A stretch of 64,000 nucleotides of DNA from Puccinia triticina (taxonomy: Eukaryota; Basidiomycota; Pucciniomycetes; Pucciniales; Pucciniaceae), in NCBI RefSeq assembly GCF_026914185.1, contig NC_070560.1, positions 6,811,501 to 6,875,500 of the forward strand. Direction: 5' to 3'. A model generated the notes under the pieces. That model had not been told where the DNA came from. It was given only the letters and a program-made list of their open reading frames with translations, and made no database searches. The stretch's first letter is position 1. Every line of letters begins with the position of its first letter. The translations under genes were made by a program, and so were the position numbers. Positions 55,324 to 64,000 of this stretch are shown here, one piece after another.

Positions 55324-58300
55324 ATGACACCATCACCACCGAAATCTGAACCCAAACCACCCGAACCCAAGTCTTCGACAAACTCGTCCACTAATCGACC
55401 CATTCCGACTATGTCTTCTAAACCCGACCCGGAAACCTGGACTCATCCAGCTCTCAAAACCACCACCATCGAGCGGCTCAAGCCCCCCGGACCAGGATCC
55501 AACTACAACGAGTGGACCTGGTTTGTGCGGGCCCATCTCAACACTACCGATGTCATGTACGTTATCGATGACGATATCGCGAAGGCCAGGGCGAATCCGA
55601 ATTGGGCTCGCGACAACAAAGCCGCTTTCGGAGCTATCTCCAGCACGATCCACGCAGCGCATGTCCGAAAAGTTCGTCACATCACAACGGACGCTTGTGC
55701 TCTCTGGACAGCCCTCAAGGAGGCCCACCAGGACTCATCTGCTGGGGGCATTACCTATTTCCTTCGCAAACTCACGACCGCCCGAATGACGGGCGATGAC
55801 CTGACCGCTCACCTGGACGATATGGCTAAAACGTTCGAGAGCCTCTCAGCTCTCATCACCGCTGATGCCCCGCTCACTCTGGACGACATCTACTCGTCGT
55901 CAATTCTCACCTCTCTGCCATCTGACTGGCTGTCTTGCGTCTCCGCGATGATGAACGACCCCAGAGTTCCCCCCGTCAAAATCCTGGATGCCCTGAAAGC
56001 GGAACATCTTTGTAGAAAGACCAGGAGCGAAGATCAAGCTCTCGTGGAGTCCGTCGCGAAGGCCTCACTCTCTTGTCAGGCCCCGCCCCGATCCTCTTGA
56101 CCTCCTCCCGACCACTCACTTTACTGCTCATTTTGCAAGCGCTCCGGGCACAACCTTGAAGTCTGCGAAAATGCAGCCAGGATTCTGGCGGAGCACGACC
56201 GTCGAAACTCCTCCAATGCTCGTCGCCCGGACTACCGAGGTCGTCAAGACAAATCGTCCAACAATCGGTCCCACACCAAACCACCCGCGAAGGCCGGAAA
56301 CACCACAGTAGTGGAGCTAGGGGGGGACAATAAAGACACCGACTCTGACTACTCCGGATCCGATGTCGACCACCATTCGCACATGGCGCCCCAAACGCAC
56401 GCGAGAGCAGGAAACGCTGTTATCTCCTCAGAAGCAACTGCCTCCGCCGCAGGCGTTGCCACCCTGCGAGATGCGAACTTAGACTCAGGGTGCTCAAATT
56501 GTATGACTCCTTATGCGAAGGACGTCACCAACATTAGGTCTGACGATACCCAGGTCCTATTGGCCGACAACTCAGTCGTCTCTGCATCCCACCGTGGGAT
56601 CGCCCACCTTCCACTCGCCACTCCGGTCAAGGTACCCACTCTGGTGGTTCCCGACCTCCATGAACCGCTTCTCTCCATAGCGGCCATGTGTGACTCAGGC
56701 CTTACCTGCGTTTTCAACAAGGGCCATTGCGATATCTACGAGTCCGCTTCGGTCGAGATTCAAGGGGGCTCTGTTGGACGAGGCTACCGTAAAGGAAACC
56801 TGTACTACCTGCCGTCCAACGAGGTAACGTCCTACTCTCTTTCCACTCATCGGCTGTCCCCTGTTGACAGCTCGCTCCTCGGCTATCATCAACGTCTCTC
56901 TCATGTAGGCTTGAAGCCGCTCAAACGGCTTCTGAAAATTCTCAACATTCGCCCGACAATCATGAACGAAGTGGACGTTCAACAATGTCAAATTTGTGTT
57001 CAATCAAAGATGCATCGAAAATCCTTCAAATCTCGTGCTCCGTACCGTTCCGACTGCCCTGGAAAGCTGATCCACTCTGATGTGGGCTCATTCGAGGTTC
57101 ACTCCCGAGAAGGCTATAAGTTCTTTGTTACCTTTATCGACGACTTCTCCAAATTTTTTTCCATCTATCCCATGAAATACAAGTCCGATGTTTTCAACTG
57201 CTTCAAACTTTACCGTGCCCTGTTTGAGCGCGACGGGTCTTGAAAGATCTTGGCCCTTCGTTCGGACAACGGTGGTGAATATATGTCGAATGAGTTTGCC
57301 TCCTACCTCAACAACCACGGGATTGAGCACGAGCCGGGTCCTCCCCATTCTCCAGAATTGAACGGGGTCGCAGAGAGGATGAACCGTACGCTTGGAAACC
57401 TTGTTCGCTGTTTGTTGTTGAGCGCTGGCACACCAAAGATCTACTGGGCCAATGCTCTTTGACACATCTCCTTCTCTCTCAATTCCATTCCTTGTCACAC
57501 TCCCTCCGGTTTCAAAGCACCAAATGAGATCCTGGGAAAACCATTAGTTGATATATATTCTCTCCATCCCTTTGGATGCCTAGCGTGGTACAAGGTCCCA
57601 GAAGCGGATAGGAAAAAGCTCGACAGCAAAGGCCGCTCGGCACTACTTCTCTCCTACCTCGACAACGGAAATGGCTATCGACTCCTTGATCTACAACGCA
57701 GGGCGGTCATAAAATCCCGTGATGTACTGTTTGACGAGCGTTCTTTTCCCTACGGTACCCAGCTGAAGTCACCACCATCTCCGGTTATGGTTGAACTTCC
57801 CTGGCCGGAAAATACTCCTACATCTGCACCTTCTGAAATACCTCAACCTGGTTTGATGGCATCAAACAATGATCGCCGGCCGTCAATACTTGGAAATGAT
57901 CCACAGGTAGACCTTGGTCCACCTCTAAACGTACCCCTTCAGCCGCGTTTCGACCGTCGTCTCACTGCATCTATCCATGCACCTCCGCCGCCTCTCAATC
58001 CAGTGCCTTCTTCCCCACTCCCTCCGCCTTCTCCTCAGCTTCCAAACTCTCCGGCTGAACACTCCATGTCTCCTAGTCCTCGCCCTGATCCTCTCCCACA
58101 GCAACCTCCTCCAACGACTGCGGTTCGGGATCCCCCGCCACCCACACAGAAATCTAATCGCCAGCGGCGGGCTCCCGAAAGATATGGGTCGTGGGCAAAG
58201 TCAGCGGCGACCGAAGATGATGTAGACACGCCGAAATCTTGGAAGCAACTTCTGCGCTCTCCCCACAAGCGAAAATGGCTGAATGCAGCGAATGAAGAAT

Positions 58301-59763
58301 ACCTGTCACTTCTGGGCATGGATACTTGGAAGCTAGTGCCACGACCACTTAAAAGAAAAATCATAAAGTCAAAATGGGTGTTCAAAATCAAACGACGCCC
58401 TGATAATACCATCCAGAAGCTCAAGGCCCGATTGGTTGCAATGGGCTACACTCAAGTCCAGGGTGTGGACTATGGAGAAGTCTTTGCTCCCACTCTTCGA
58501 CTCGAAACCCTTCGTTTGATTCTCAGTTTACTCGCCATAAAGAAATGGAAGGGTCGGCAGGTAGATTTCAAGACTGCATTCCTAAACGGCCGCCTTTCAG
58601 AACCCGTGTACATGGAACAACCACCCGGTTTTGAAGATTCTCAACACCCAGACTGGGTGTGTGAAGTTCACCGCTCAATCTACGGACTGAAACAATCGCC
58701 TCGGGAGTGGAACATCAAGCTCCACGATGGTCTGCTGAACGCTGGTCTCACACAATCTCGGTACGACCCCACACTTTACTTTACAGTTCAAAACAATGCG
58801 CTGGTAGGCGCTGTGACCGTTCATGTTGACGATCTGGCAATAGTGGGAGAACCTCCCTTTGTCGATACCTTAATTGAAAATTTGGGGAAACGTTTCACAA
58901 TCGGATCGGATGAGGAGCTTCACCACTTCTTGTCAATGAAAATTGACAGGGACGTCGACCATCAACTTCTCTACATCTCGCAGGCTCACTACATATCTGA
59001 TCTCCAGCAGCGTTTTCTTCCCGACTCAACTATTTCCGTCAAAACTCCGACTGATTCAGCATTCAAGGACCTGGTGCCCCGCAAATCAGGTGAATCGCCT
59101 TCTTCCGGGCCATATCCTCAACTTATCGGAGCTCTATTATGGGCCTCTCAGTGTACACGTCCGGATATTGCTTTTGCGGTAAACCGCCTCTCGCAGTTTC
59201 TCCGAGACCCTTCCGAATCGCACTGGAAAGCGGCGGTGAGGGTCCTCCACTACCTTGTCACTACAAAACATCTCCGTCTTCGCTTAGGCGGTCCACTCAC
59301 CTGTGCAGGCTTCTCGGACTCAGACTGGGCGGAAGACCGCCACGACCGTCGCTCCACCTCGGCATACACCTACCGTCTCGGGGACGGCGCCATATCCTGG
59401 AAGTCTCGGAAGCAAGCTACGGTCTCGCTGTCAAGCACTGAAGCAGAGTACAAGGCAATGTCTGACGCCTGTAAGGAAGGACTCTGGCTACGATATGTTC
59501 TGACTGAACTGAAACTCCGACCGCACACCGCGATTCCCCTTCATGTCGACAACGCCGGAGCTGAGGCTCTTGCGAAAAATCCAGAACATCATGCACGCAC
59601 CAAACACATTGACGCGCGCTACCACTTTTCGCGCGAATGTGTCCAACAGGGAAAGATCACGGTATTGCATGTCTCCACCAAGGACATGTTGGCGGATATG
59701 CTGACTAAGCCTCTTACAAGGGTCCTCCTGGAAGAACACCGTGTGCGGTTTGGCGTAGTCTGA
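55324..59763 (+). pseudogene. Copia gag-pol frame with three in-frame TGA stops
   Basis: One frame runs 1480 codons, broken only by TGA at 56098, 57241 and 57460; no frameshift is seen. Order: gag (55324 on); zinc knuckle C-X2-C-X4-H-X4-C at 56125-56166; aspartic protease LDSG with its Asp at 56482; integrase HHCC zinc region (about 56887-57002); integrase catalytic Asp 57079, Asp 57265 and Glu 57373; a Pro-rich linker (57787-58170); reverse transcriptase with VDFKTAFLNG and HVDDLAIVG; and RNase H with GFSDSDWAED and SSTEAEYKAM. Protease before integrase before RT marks Ty1/copia. At each stop the upstream base is T, so a C to T change in TCGA would explain all three. Readthrough is less likely because one stop precedes the zinc knuckle and two split the integrase core. 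Confidence 0.93.
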
Positions 59764-59906
59764 ATTCTTTTAACCTCTCTCTTGCCTTTCTTTTCCTTTT
59801 CTTTTGTTTCTTCTCTCTCCTGATCTCTCTTCCTCTCAGTGCCTTTCCTTTTTTTTCCTTTCTTTTTTTTTTTTTTTTTTTTGTCTTTGTTGTTCTTCTC
59901 AGGTTT

Positions 59907-59920
59907 TCAGCAAGGGGGGG
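59907..59920 (+). other. Copia polypurine tract
   Basis: AGCAAGGGGGGG lies immediately upstream of the right LTR, where plus-strand priming is expected. Confidence 0.8.
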
Positions 59921-60218
59921 TGTTGAGGTGTCATGTTTCCTTTTCCTTTTTCTTCTTTCCTTTCAGTTCTTCATGCTTCAAACCTGTCTAGTAGATATCA
60001 CACATGTGACATGTTATAGTGTAGTGTAGTCACCTGAGGCAGCACACGTGGAAGGCCTTTTCCTCATCCTTCTACCATCTCACTCATATCGTGGCTGTCT
60101 CAGGTGAGTCTTCATTGTTTTCTTTCTTTTCTTTCTTTTCTCCTTTTTCTGTGTGCAATGCATGATCCTTCCACCATCTCACTCATATCGTGGCTGTCTC
60201 AGATTATTCACCGCAACA
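59921..60218 (+). repeat. Right LTR of Copia element
   Basis: 298 bp, base-for-base the same as the left LTR in a by-eye comparison, followed by the target duplication CCATA. Confidence 0.96.
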
Positions 60219-60441
60219 CCATAATACCATTATATTGCTTTGTTTTGGTCAAAAGCGATATAATGGTACTACAGTACTGAATATGGCTGAATAAGTTGAA
60301 TCTGACTTCATCATTGAAGAGACCAGTATTGTAGGTTGCCTAGAAAAATATTTGGAGGCTTTATGTTGAATTTTGTAGTTTTCATTGAATTAACCAATGA
60401 TTATATCACCTATATTTATATCGGCTCCAAACAAAGCCTAA

Positions 60442-61166
60442 GTTTAGTGGTCTTCAAAAACAAATCATAGCTGTATAATCATAAATTCATAGATGGCTTT
60501 TGGGGTGGGTTATGTAGCTCAAGCATGTCGCTGCCAAATTCACTTATGATTTTATGTTTATGTATGCATTCATGATTTCAATTTTGAACACCATAAGGGC
60601 TTGTATCATAGGACATGAAAATCTGATTTTTCCAAATTTATTTCTTTCAGTATTTCTCAGAACTAAAAGTGAACATCACCAAAAGGCAGTAGTAGTCTTG
60701 AGTTCCAAAGTGAAGTCAAGAATTTCACCAATTGAACCCTCCTCTTGTTTTCAATTTTAATTGTGTAAAGGACAAGAGCAGTCCATAGCAATTCTGCAAA
60801 ATTGATGCCCATGGTAGACATTTCTTGGTGAGTGTCACCTTGCATTTTCTCACATTTTTACTGAGCTTGGATGCCGCCAGGAAGCACTGTGTTTGTCTTT
60901 TCTTCGGTAGGCCTACCTGCAGGGGTGTTTCTTGAGGTCCATTGAAGCAAAGTGAGATCTGAGATGGGCATGTACAAGCAACAATCCAGTTGATGGAACT
61001 CATGTTTTGTTTTGTGTACAATTGCAGGGTGTGTGTGTGTGTATCTATTTTTTATTTTTTTGCTCTGCGGGCTGTTCCGAGTCAGCCACTGCACAGCTTG
61101 GTCCTCCTGCACTCTCTTCTGCTCTCGACCTCTCCCCACCAACACCAACCACGCCCAACGACAGCC
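60442..61166. other. Upstream region of DUF7137 gene
   Basis: AT-rich sequence, then a GTGTGTGTGTGT run near 61028 and a CTC/CAC-rich leader before the start codon. Probably promoter and 5' leader; no other feature. Confidence 0.5.
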
Positions 61167-62250
61167 ATGCTCAGCTCGGTCCTCCTCCTCAGATCCATCC
61201 TCCTACTCACATCCATCGCACTTATCCCCACCACCCTCAACCAACTCATCAACCAGCACCAACTCGAACCTCGGCAGGTCGTCAACAACCCAAACCAGAA
61301 TCAGAACGGCAATCAAAACGGGAATGCGAATGCCAATCAAAACCAGAATCAGAACGCAAATCAGAACGCAAATCAGAACGCAAATCAGAATCAGAATCAA
61401 AACCAGAATCAGCCTGGAAATGCGAATGCGAATCAAAATCAGAATCAGAATCCAAATCAACCCACGACGACCGCACAGCCTCAAGGAGCTCAAGGCGCAA
61501 CTCGGCCAGGAACGAACGCACCAGCTGCAGCGACATCCTCAGCATTCTCAGCCCCGATCGACTCGCCGTAAGTGATTAGGATATAACGCGAGAGAGATAG
61601 GGAGAACTTGCTAACCGGAAAACCACTTGAACATCAACAGAGCCGGAGGACTGGTGTTCACCCAGCCGCCGGCAACAGCCGCCGCACTATACTACAAGAT
61701 AGCCCAGAACCAGCCGCTGACGTTTGGATGGAACTACACGAACATCCTGTCGTTTGGGAACTCGATCACCATCGTCGCCTATTGCTCGCTCAACAAGATC
61801 TCCTACACGATCTCCACCCTGCCCGCCCAGGCCACAGCCATCACCTGGGACCCCTACGCCCTCCAGCAACAGCCCGGCTATCCGCTCTTCGCAGAGGCTA
61901 CGTACACCCTCCAGATCTTCGACGAACGCGGCATGGGCGCCGGGCCCACACCCGGTCTGTTCTCCCCCAGCAGTCAGATGAAATTCGCCATGTACAAACC
62001 TCAGCCTTACACCCCTCTAGCATGTATGTCCTTCTTCCTCTTTCTCTTTCTCTCTCTCTCTCTCTTACTCTCCCGTTCACACCCGCTCTCTCGCTGACTG
62101 TCTTGCTCTTTCGTAGCCTGGACTTGCTCGACATGCTCCGGCGCCAAGGGCTTCTTCCACAACTACTCGCCCGTCCTTCTGGCCTGTTCGTTGAGTCTGG
62201 TCGCCGCTGTTGGAGGCGGCTGGTATGGCGTCCTGGCCGCCATCCGTTAA
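61167..62250 (+). CDS. DUF7137 family membrane/surface protein with Asn/Gln repeat
   Basis: Three exons (61167-61567, 61641-62023, 62117-62250) join in phase to give 305 residues. The start is the first ATG before a hydrophobic signal (MLSSVLLLRSILLLTSIALI). Residues about 43-98 are a degenerate Asn/Gln tract with few Gly, Ala and Pro, followed by an Ala/Thr/Ser/Pro linker. The conserved domain (about 134-262) has the DUF7137 hallmarks: YYKIAQNQPLTFGWNYTNIL, TWDPYALQQQP, YTLQIFDERG, MKFAMYKPQPYTPLA. After it come CSTCSG and a C-terminal hydrophobic helix (VLLACSLSLVAAVGGGWYGV). The layout suggests an extracellular domain held by a C-terminal membrane segment, found in basidiomycete proteins of unknown role. 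The repeat frame is kept by GAATCAGAATCAAAAC-type units of 6-12 bp, so its length probably varies. Confidence 0.88.
61296..61465. repeat. Coding microsatellite, CAGAAT/CAAAAC-type 6-bp units
   Basis: Degenerate hexamers (AATCAG, AACGCA, AATCAA) encode the Asn/Gln-rich stretch of the DUF7137 protein. The hexamer period keeps all three forward frames open, giving spurious long frames beside the real one. Confidence 0.85.
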
Positions 62251-63317
62251 CACTTTTCCATCTCTTCTTTCTACTTTCGTCTCCTGTATAACTCCCCACC
62301 CAACCCCTTTTTTCAAGCTTTTTCGCCTGTGCCGTCGGCCCGTCTCGCCCTTCCTGCAACGACGACGACGAAGACGGCTTCAGCGTGTATAGATCGCCCG
62401 ATTTCATCGATGCATGGTCACACCTTTATCTACGAGTGGACGGAAACTTCTCACGACTCAGTTTATTGTTCGACTATCATTTCCTACTCTCTCTCCCCTT
62501 TTCCTTAGCATTCATTTCTTCAAGATTTTTTTTTGGAGGGAGGTTGGTTAGTTCGTTGAAACTTCGAGGCTGGGAAGAAAACATCACACGGTCTTTTCAT
62601 CTTCTTCCATACATTCACAAGCTGTTTTTCTTTCAAGTTTTCAAGTATTAGTATCAATAGTAGTACCCTTTCTATTTCCTCCCGCCTAGACATCCTTCCG
62701 ATGACCATTCTTTTTCTCGGGTTTATCTCCACATTTCAATTCGTTCTTTGTTTTGTCTCGTTTAGACTACATACGTTTCTCCCCTCTGTCCTTTCACTTA
62801 CCATTCCCTTGATTGTTTCGATTCTTTAAGTTCTCACTAAATTAAAAAAACGGGGTTCTCTCTTTCTTCCTTTGATGACATATCTAAATACATACATTGT
62901 TTCTCTATTATAATGAACAGTTATCAACCATCATGGCCTTGCTTCTCCATTAAATTATTATCTAACCTGCCTCAATCAATCAATCAATCAAGCTCTTTTA
63001 TAATTCAATTTTACATACCAGTTGGTGATCTCTTTTTCTTCTACTGACCTGTCTCTCTGGACTTTTTTTACACACAAGTGATCAATGTATCCACAACATT
63101 CATACTGATTGATCCCTCAAGGTGGACAAACTGAGTTTCATGTCATGAAGCTTTACTGGAAGCCTCCAGTCTACCTTCAGATAATTGTGTTTTCCTGCAA
63201 CCAACACTTTATGCAATCCTCTTGAATGGCTCAACTGTCATTTTTCTTTTTGTTGACTCTCATACGCAGAGTTTATAAGTTATTCCCATGAATAAACTCT
63301 GCAAAAACCAAATAATA
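62251..63317. other. 3' flank and intergenic sequence
   Basis: C/T-rich 3' flank of the DUF7137 gene, then AT-rich sequence with a short CAATCAATCAATCAAT microsatellite (62971-62992). Nothing else recognised. Confidence 0.5.
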
Positions 63318-63516
63318 GGCGGGTTAACCGTTCACTTTGGCAAAAATCCACCGATGATTTTGTCTGCTCAAGCACCCTTGAGTAAGGTTTATGCAGGGTA
63401 GATTGCTTCCAAAGTGGAGCTGCCCACCAGGACCTTGCAGTGTTCTTGGGATAAGTGAGAGCTGCAGGTGATGTTCTTGATGACTGATTTGAAAATCCAC
63501 CTTAAGTGAACCCTCC
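63318..63516. mobile_element. TA-flanked MITE, 199 bp, related ends
   Basis: The left end GGCGGGTTAACCGTTCACTT and right end AAGTGAACCCTCC are inverted repeats flanked by TA (63316-63317 and 63517-63518). The GGNNGGTTCAC core resembles the MITEs at 42046 and 42962; CAAAAATCC/GGATTTTC is also mirrored. Confidence 0.55.
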
Positions 63517-63518
63517 TA

Positions 63519-64000
63519 ATTACTCAAGATCAGTGGAAGAGCAGATACATTGGCCAACAGCAATATGGTGATGTACATATTTAGTTGATTGATTTAGCTG
63601 GTGAACATGCAAAAAAGAAGCTCAGAGAACAAAGCTTTGTTGGAAGAGAGATTAATGATTTTGATTTTTTTGTATGTAGCTGGAAATGAAATACAATTTA
63701 AATTTAATTCCTGGCCTTTTTCAAAAAGTTTGAACCTCCACAAACCTAAATCCTTGCCTGAGGGACTGAGAAAATAACAGTGTTTTTGGTGTGTGAGAGT
63801 ATGCCAAACATCTTGAATATCAAAGATGCAGAGTGAAATCCTGGTTTATTTTGTAACCAATTTGCTGCCATAAAAAAGTGGAGGAAGTGTGTCAGTCTTT
63901 TGCAGCAATTCTGGGTTGCCAGAAAAAACCTCAGTGATGGTCTTTGTATCATGATGCCCATTTCTGCAGGAAGAGGTGGATGAAAGGTAGCAAGAACATA
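63519..64000. other. Intergenic to window end
   Basis: AT-rich sequence with no gene, tandem repeat or element end recognised. Confidence 0.5.

Larger units (their letters stand above)
54941..60218 (+). mobile_element. Complete Ty1/copia LTR retrotransposon, 5278 bp
   Basis: Two 298-bp LTRs bound the element, with the 5-bp target duplication CCATA on each side (54936-54940 and 60219-60223). It has a primer-binding site, a gag-pol frame in Ty1/copia order (gag, protease, integrase, reverse transcriptase, RNase H) and a polypurine tract. The LTRs look identical by eye, which points to recent insertion. The frame, however, carries three TGA stops. Confidence 0.96.
54772..60438. mobile_element. 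GGCCCC MITE split by a Copia insertion
   Basis: The left end GGCCCCGTTTGGAGCCAATA and right end TATCGGCTCCAAACAAAGCC are inverted repeats flanked by TAA (54769-54771 and 60439-60441). Subterminal TATAAATATAGGTGATATAA is also mirrored. Without the Copia element and one 5-bp duplication the MITE would be about 384 bp. It is the same family as 16935-17084 and 53840-54652. Confidence 0.85.

Noticed and set aside
56098..57462. TGA as programmed readthrough or recoding in Copia
   Set aside because: The stops fall before the zinc knuckle and twice inside the integrase core, and CGA to TGA in a TCG context explains all three more simply.
55333..59739. Minus-strand frames within the Copia element
   Set aside because: Antisense shadows of the gag-pol frame, with no family features.
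61007..61579. Alternative frames of 187-190 codons beside the DUF7137 frame
   Set aside because: The hexamer repeat keeps all frames open; only the 61167 frame has a signal peptide and joins in phase to the conserved domain.

Overview
The window looks like nuclear DNA of a plant-associated basidiomycete, most likely a rust fungus (Pucciniales); that assignment is inference. The reasons are short GT-AG introns (about 40-120 nt), a secreted pectin methylesterase, a basidiomycete-type DUF7137 surface protein, two lineage-specific paralogues with no recognisable domain, and very low gene density with transposons nested in transposons. Point mutations in the transposons favour TCG to TTG, a bias described for Pucciniomycotina. 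There are no operons, and the genes share no evident pathway.

Five recognisable genes and one paralogue pair can be modelled: APC8/Cdc23 (4500-6942, +), a wax-synthase-like MBOAT acyltransferase (8421-10663, +), a ten-exon pectinesterase (13471-15545, -), two paralogous unknown proteins (40497-41839 and 46507-47841, both -) with a tail-anchored cytochrome b5 between them (44140-44866, +), and a DUF7137 membrane/surface protein with an Asn/Gln-rich stretch (61167-62250, +).

The rest is mostly mobile DNA. 1655-4358 is a hAT-type element full of hairpin repeats. 11948-12919 is a Harbinger-like element. 16567-18605 is a full-length palindromic element with an 8-bp target duplication, carrying a Harbinger-like MITE that itself carries a smaller MITE and an 11-bp minisatellite. 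19092-22788 and 22882-26545 are two decayed hAT transposons, same orientation, 93 bp apart. 30176-31611 and 35421-36124 are non-autonomous hAT elements with ends like those of the second hAT. 31935-33884 is a terminal-inverted-repeat element containing a hAT MITE that holds a 21-bp palindromic minisatellite. 36793-38608 is a second palindromic element with GGGGGTT ends. 38787-39134 is a small hAT-like MITE; 42046-43092 is a cluster of TA-flanked MITEs. 53840-54652 is a Harbinger-like MITE. 54772-60438 is another MITE, split by a complete Ty1/copia retrotransposon (54941-60218) whose two 298-bp LTRs look identical but whose reading frame has three TGA stops.

The most unusual signals are: (1) a family of whole-element palindromes with GGGGGTT ends and 8-bp target duplications; (2) arrays of short hairpins inside DNA transposons of different superfamilies; (3) a young-looking Copia copy whose stops all sit where TCGA to TTGA would make them; (4) inverted repeat arms around the cytochrome b5 gene, lying between the two unknown paralogues. 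All splice sites were placed by eye from frame, GT/AG signals and family resemblance. Repeat boundaries rest on terminal repeats and target duplications read directly from the sequence.
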